In this document: piece by piece, positions 23,850-26,022 of the stretch
Layout of the letters: the number at the start of each line of letters is the position of its first letter
How positions within the stretch are numbered: position 1 is the first letter of the stretch
NCBI GenBank assembly: GCA_021850555.1
Contig: JAJZLX010000181.1
Span: 1 to 26,022 of the forward strand
Direction of reading: 5' to 3'
DNA from: Pseudomonadota bacterium
GTDB taxonomy: Bacteria; Pseudomonadota; Gammaproteobacteria; Steroidobacterales; Steroidobacteraceae
DNA: 26,022 nt
The notes under the pieces: generated by a model
What the model was told of the DNA's origin: nothing
Databases searched by the model: none
The model's input: the letters and a program-made list of their open reading frames with translations, nothing else
Made by a program: the position numbers and the translations under genes

Positions 23850-25057
23850 GGGTGCGGTCCCGCTGCGCCGGCCGCTCCTTGTTGCGGCTCGAGCGCCGCG
23901 CGCCCGGGCGTGCCGGCCGCCGGGGTTTGCCGGACGGGGTGCACGCGCTCTCCCGGGACGAGCCTGAGAAGACTCCCGGTCGCAACCCACTCCCCCGGCG
24001 CGAGTCCGCTTTCGACCCTCACCAACGGGCCGTAGGCCGCTCCCAGCGTGACGAATCGCTGGCTGACGAGGCCGTCGGTAGCGATGACATAGACGTACTG
24101 GCCGAGCTGGCTCGAGCTCACGGCGATCTGGGGAATGAGCAGCGCATTCGATTGGTACGCCGTGCGCAAGCGGACACGGATGAATTGGCCCGGCAGCAGG
24201 CTATGGCGGGGATTGGAGACGGTCGCCCGCATCGTGATCGTGCCCGTGCCGCTGTCGACGGTGTTGTCGATGAAGGTGACCGTGCCGAAATACTCGGGCG
24301 TGGTCGAGCTGCCGATCAGCACCTGCGCCGGAACCGGACCGCGGCGCAGCGCCGCTTCGATCCGCGGCAGGTCGGTGTCAGGGGGGTTGAACGTGGCATA
24401 GATCGGATCGAGCTCGACTAGTGTGTTGAGCTGTGTGCCGGCCACCGTGATGAGCGCGCCCTCATGGACCTGGGTGAGACTCAGGCGCCCGGCAAAGGGC
24501 GCGCGGATCGAGGTGTAGCCGAGATTGAGTTGCGCGGTCTCGATGGCCGCCCGATCGGCCGCCACCGACGCCGCATCCTGCGTGGCGGCGCTCGCCGCGA
24601 GCTGCAGTGTATCGAGCGACACGTCCCCGGCTCTGATGAGGCGGGTATCGCGGTCGTGATTGGCCACGGCGTATCGGTATGCGGCCGCATCGCGCTCAAG
24701 CTGGGCCCGAGCCCGATCGAGCGCCGCCCGATAGGCGCGGGGATCGATCTGGTAGAGAAGCTGGTTCTTGCGCACATCCTCGCCGTCGCGCGCCGCATAT
24801 CGCTCGAGATACCCCGTCACCTGGGCCTCCAGGGTGACGCTGCGGATGGCTTGTGTGGTGCCGAGATACTCGAGGTACTCCGGCACGGTCTCCTGCACCA
24901 CGGGTGCGACTGGAACCGCCAGGGTCGGGGGCGAGGGCAGCGGGTCTGCCGCGGCCCCCCGGTCGCGGTGGCTGCGCAGCGTGAGCACGGTGGCGAGGAG
25001 CGCGGCAACCAATGCGAGCATGGCGACAGACCGGGGCGATCGCAACTCACTCATCAT
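23846..25057 (-). CDS. RND efflux membrane fusion (periplasmic adaptor) protein
   Basis: This 403-residue HlyD/AcrA-type adaptor links the inner-membrane pump to the outer-membrane channel. A single N-terminal hydrophobic segment (SVAMLALVAALLATVLTL) anchors it or serves as signal. No lipobox cysteine is visible. The split lipoyl domain shows in VTLEAQVTGYLE with GEDVRKNQLLYQIDP and, after the alpha-hairpin (about 115-185), LNLGYTSIRAPFAGRLS. The beta-barrel and membrane-proximal domains follow, including LLPGQFIRVRL. Two adjacent ATG codons are possible (25057 and 25054). The first has GAGAGG nine bases upstream and overlaps the permease stop by 11 bases. A Pro/Ala/Gly-rich tail ends the protein. 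Confidence 0.93.
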   Translation of the reverse strand: MMSELRSPRSVAMLALVAALLATVLTLRSHRDRGAAADPLPSPPTLAVPVAPVVQETVPEYLEYLGTTQAIRSVTLEAQVTGYLERYAARDGEDVRKNQLLYQIDPRAYRAALDRARAQLERDAAAYRYAVANHDRDTRLIRAGDVSLDTLQLAASAATQDAASVAADRAAIETAQLNLGYTSIRAPFAGRLSLTQVHEGALITVAGTQLNTLVELDPIYATFNPPDTDLPRIEAALRRGPVPAQVLIGSSTTPEYFGTVTFIDNTVDSGTGTITMRATVSNPRHSLLPGQFIRVRLRTAYQSNALLIPQIAVSSSQLGQYVYVIATDGLVSQRFVTLGAAYGPLVRVESGLAPGEWVATGSLLRLVPGERVHPVRQTPAAGTPGRAALEPQQGAAGAAGPHP

Positions 25058-26022
25058 GGCGCGGGCCTCTCTCGTGCGCAGGTGCTGTGGGATCCCGCGC
25101 AGGCGTAGATTCCCCGGAACTGGAGGCGGAGGGCACCGTCGCGCCCCAGAATCGCTCGCGGATGCCCTCGATGACGACATAGAAGATGGGAACGAAGCCC
25201 AGGCTGAGCATCGTTGCCGCCAGCATGCCCCCGACGACGGTGGTACCGATCGAGCGGCGGCTCGCCGCTCCCGCTCCGGATGCGAACATCAGCGGCGCGG
25301 CGCCCAGGATGAACGCGAAGGCCGTCATCAGGATGGGGCGCACACGCAGCCTGGCGGCCGCGCGCGCCGCAGCGACGATGCCGAGACCCGCTTCGCGGCG
25401 CCGGCGCGCGAATTCGACGAGGAGGATGGCGTTTTTCGCCGCGAGGCCCACCAGCATCACGAAGCCGATCTGCACGTACACATTCTTGTCGATGCCCCGC
25501 AGCCACAGCAGCCCCAGCGCCCCGAACAGCGCCAAGGGCACGGTGAGGATGATCATGAACGGCATCGTCCAGCTCTCGTACTGCGCCGCGAGAAACAGGA
25601 ACACGAACAGCAGCGACAGCGCGAACACCAGGCCCTCCACCCCCGCGGCCTTCAGCTCCTGGTAGGTGATGCCGGTCCACTCGATGCCGAAGCCGCTCGG
25701 CAGACTGCGGGCCGCGCGCTCGACGGCCGCCATCGCCTGGGCGGAGCTGTACCCGGGGGCGGCGCTGCCGGTTATTTCGGCCGCTTCGTACATGTTGTAA
25801 TGGGGCACGGTCTCCGGGCCCACCGTGGGGGAGAGCGAGCCGAGGGTGTCAAGCGGCACCATCCCGCCGGAGGCGTTGCGCGTGTAGAGCGCGGACAGCT
25901 CGCTCTTGGTCGCGCGGGCGCGCTCATCGGCCTGGAGCAACACCTGGAAGGTTCGCCCGAACAGCGTGACGTTGTTGACGTACAGCGAGCCGAGATAGAT
26001 GTGCAGCGTATCGAAGACGTCG
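25047..26022 (-). CDS. RND multidrug efflux permease, HAE1 family (C-terminal third; 5' end beyond window)
   Basis: About 325 C-terminal residues of an AcrB-like proton/drug antiporter are present, and the reading frame runs off the right edge. The first residues visible (DVFDTLHIYLGSLYVNN, then LFGRTFQV) match the periplasmic docking/porter region of AcrB-type pumps. The C-terminal half contains FLAAQYESWTMPF, NVYVQIGFVMLVGLAAKNAILLVEF and RPILMTAFAFILGAAPLM. The lysine in AAKNAIL corresponds to AcrB K940 of the proton relay, while the relay aspartates in TM4 lie outside the window. An internal GTG at 25943 is not the true start. It is upstream of, and overlaps, the membrane fusion protein gene. 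Confidence 0.93.
   Translation of the reverse strand, partial: DVFDTLHIYLGSLYVNNVTLFGRTFQVLLQADERARATKSELSALYTRNASGGMVPLDTLGSLSPTVGPETVPHYNMYEAAEITGSAAPGYSSAQAMAAVERAARSLPSGFGIEWTGITYQELKAAGVEGLVFALSLLFVFLFLAAQYESWTMPFMIILTVPLALFGALGLLWLRGIDKNVYVQIGFVMLVGLAAKNAILLVEFARRRREAGLGIVAAARAAARLRVRPILMTAFAFILGAAPLMFASGAGAASRRSIGTTVVGGMLAATMLSLGFVPIFYVVIEGIRERFWGATVPSASSSGESTPARDPTAPAHERGPRHDE

Noticed and set aside
1..26022. Frequent CTCGAG hexamers throughout, considered as a dispersed signal
   Set aside because: They fall mostly in Leu-Glu or Arg codon pairs favoured in this GC-rich genome, with no fixed spacing or intergenic enrichment.

Overview
This window looks like chromosomal DNA from a GC-rich Gram-negative bacterium, most likely a proteobacterium. 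The signs are uniformly GC-rich codon use, a tripartite RND efflux system with an outer-membrane lipoprotein channel, a lipobox-bearing patatin lipase, a PaoABC-like molybdenum hydroxylase, and tightly overlapping ATGA/TGATG gene junctions. I see no rRNA or tRNA gene, insertion sequence, integrase, CRISPR array or phage gene. Genus cannot be fixed from the sequence alone.

Layout. (1) 2-2217, plus strand: the 3' end of an RcnR/FrmR/CsoR-family metal-sensing repressor, followed by a P1B heavy-metal ATPase that lacks the usual CPC motif. (2) 2468-5767, plus strand: a very large orphan sensor kinase made of two complete hybrid kinase modules in tandem (PAS-HisKA-HATPase-REC, twice). (3) 11283-5895, minus strand: a patatin-like lipoprotein, then the [2Fe-2S], molybdopterin and FAD subunits of a molybdenum hydroxylase. 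The FAD subunit carries four extra cysteines suited to a [4Fe-4S] cluster. (4) 11539-12528, plus strand: a stand-alone mannose-1-phosphate guanylyltransferase-like nucleotidyltransferase, divergent from the lipase. (5) 14154-12598, minus strand: a B12-binding radical SAM protein resembling the hopanoid C-2 methylase HpnP, with a recognisable promoter and a strong ribosome binding site.

(6) 22206-14528, minus strand: a compact operon running acetyl-CoA synthetase, pyruvate dehydrogenase E1alpha, E1beta, E2 (no E3), a stand-alone acyl carrier protein, and a P3A-type proton-pumping ATPase. This is the most intriguing part of the window. Two routes to acetyl-CoA (from acetate and from pyruvate), a dedicated acyl carrier and a proton pump appear to be translated from one message. 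(7) 26022-22368, minus strand: RND permease (5' end outside the window), membrane fusion protein and outer-membrane factor, overlapping and in the unusual order permease-MFP-OMF.

Several starts were moved inward from the longest open frame, using ribosome binding sites, signal peptides and domain boundaries. Functional statements rest on motif recognition by eye. No database search was run.
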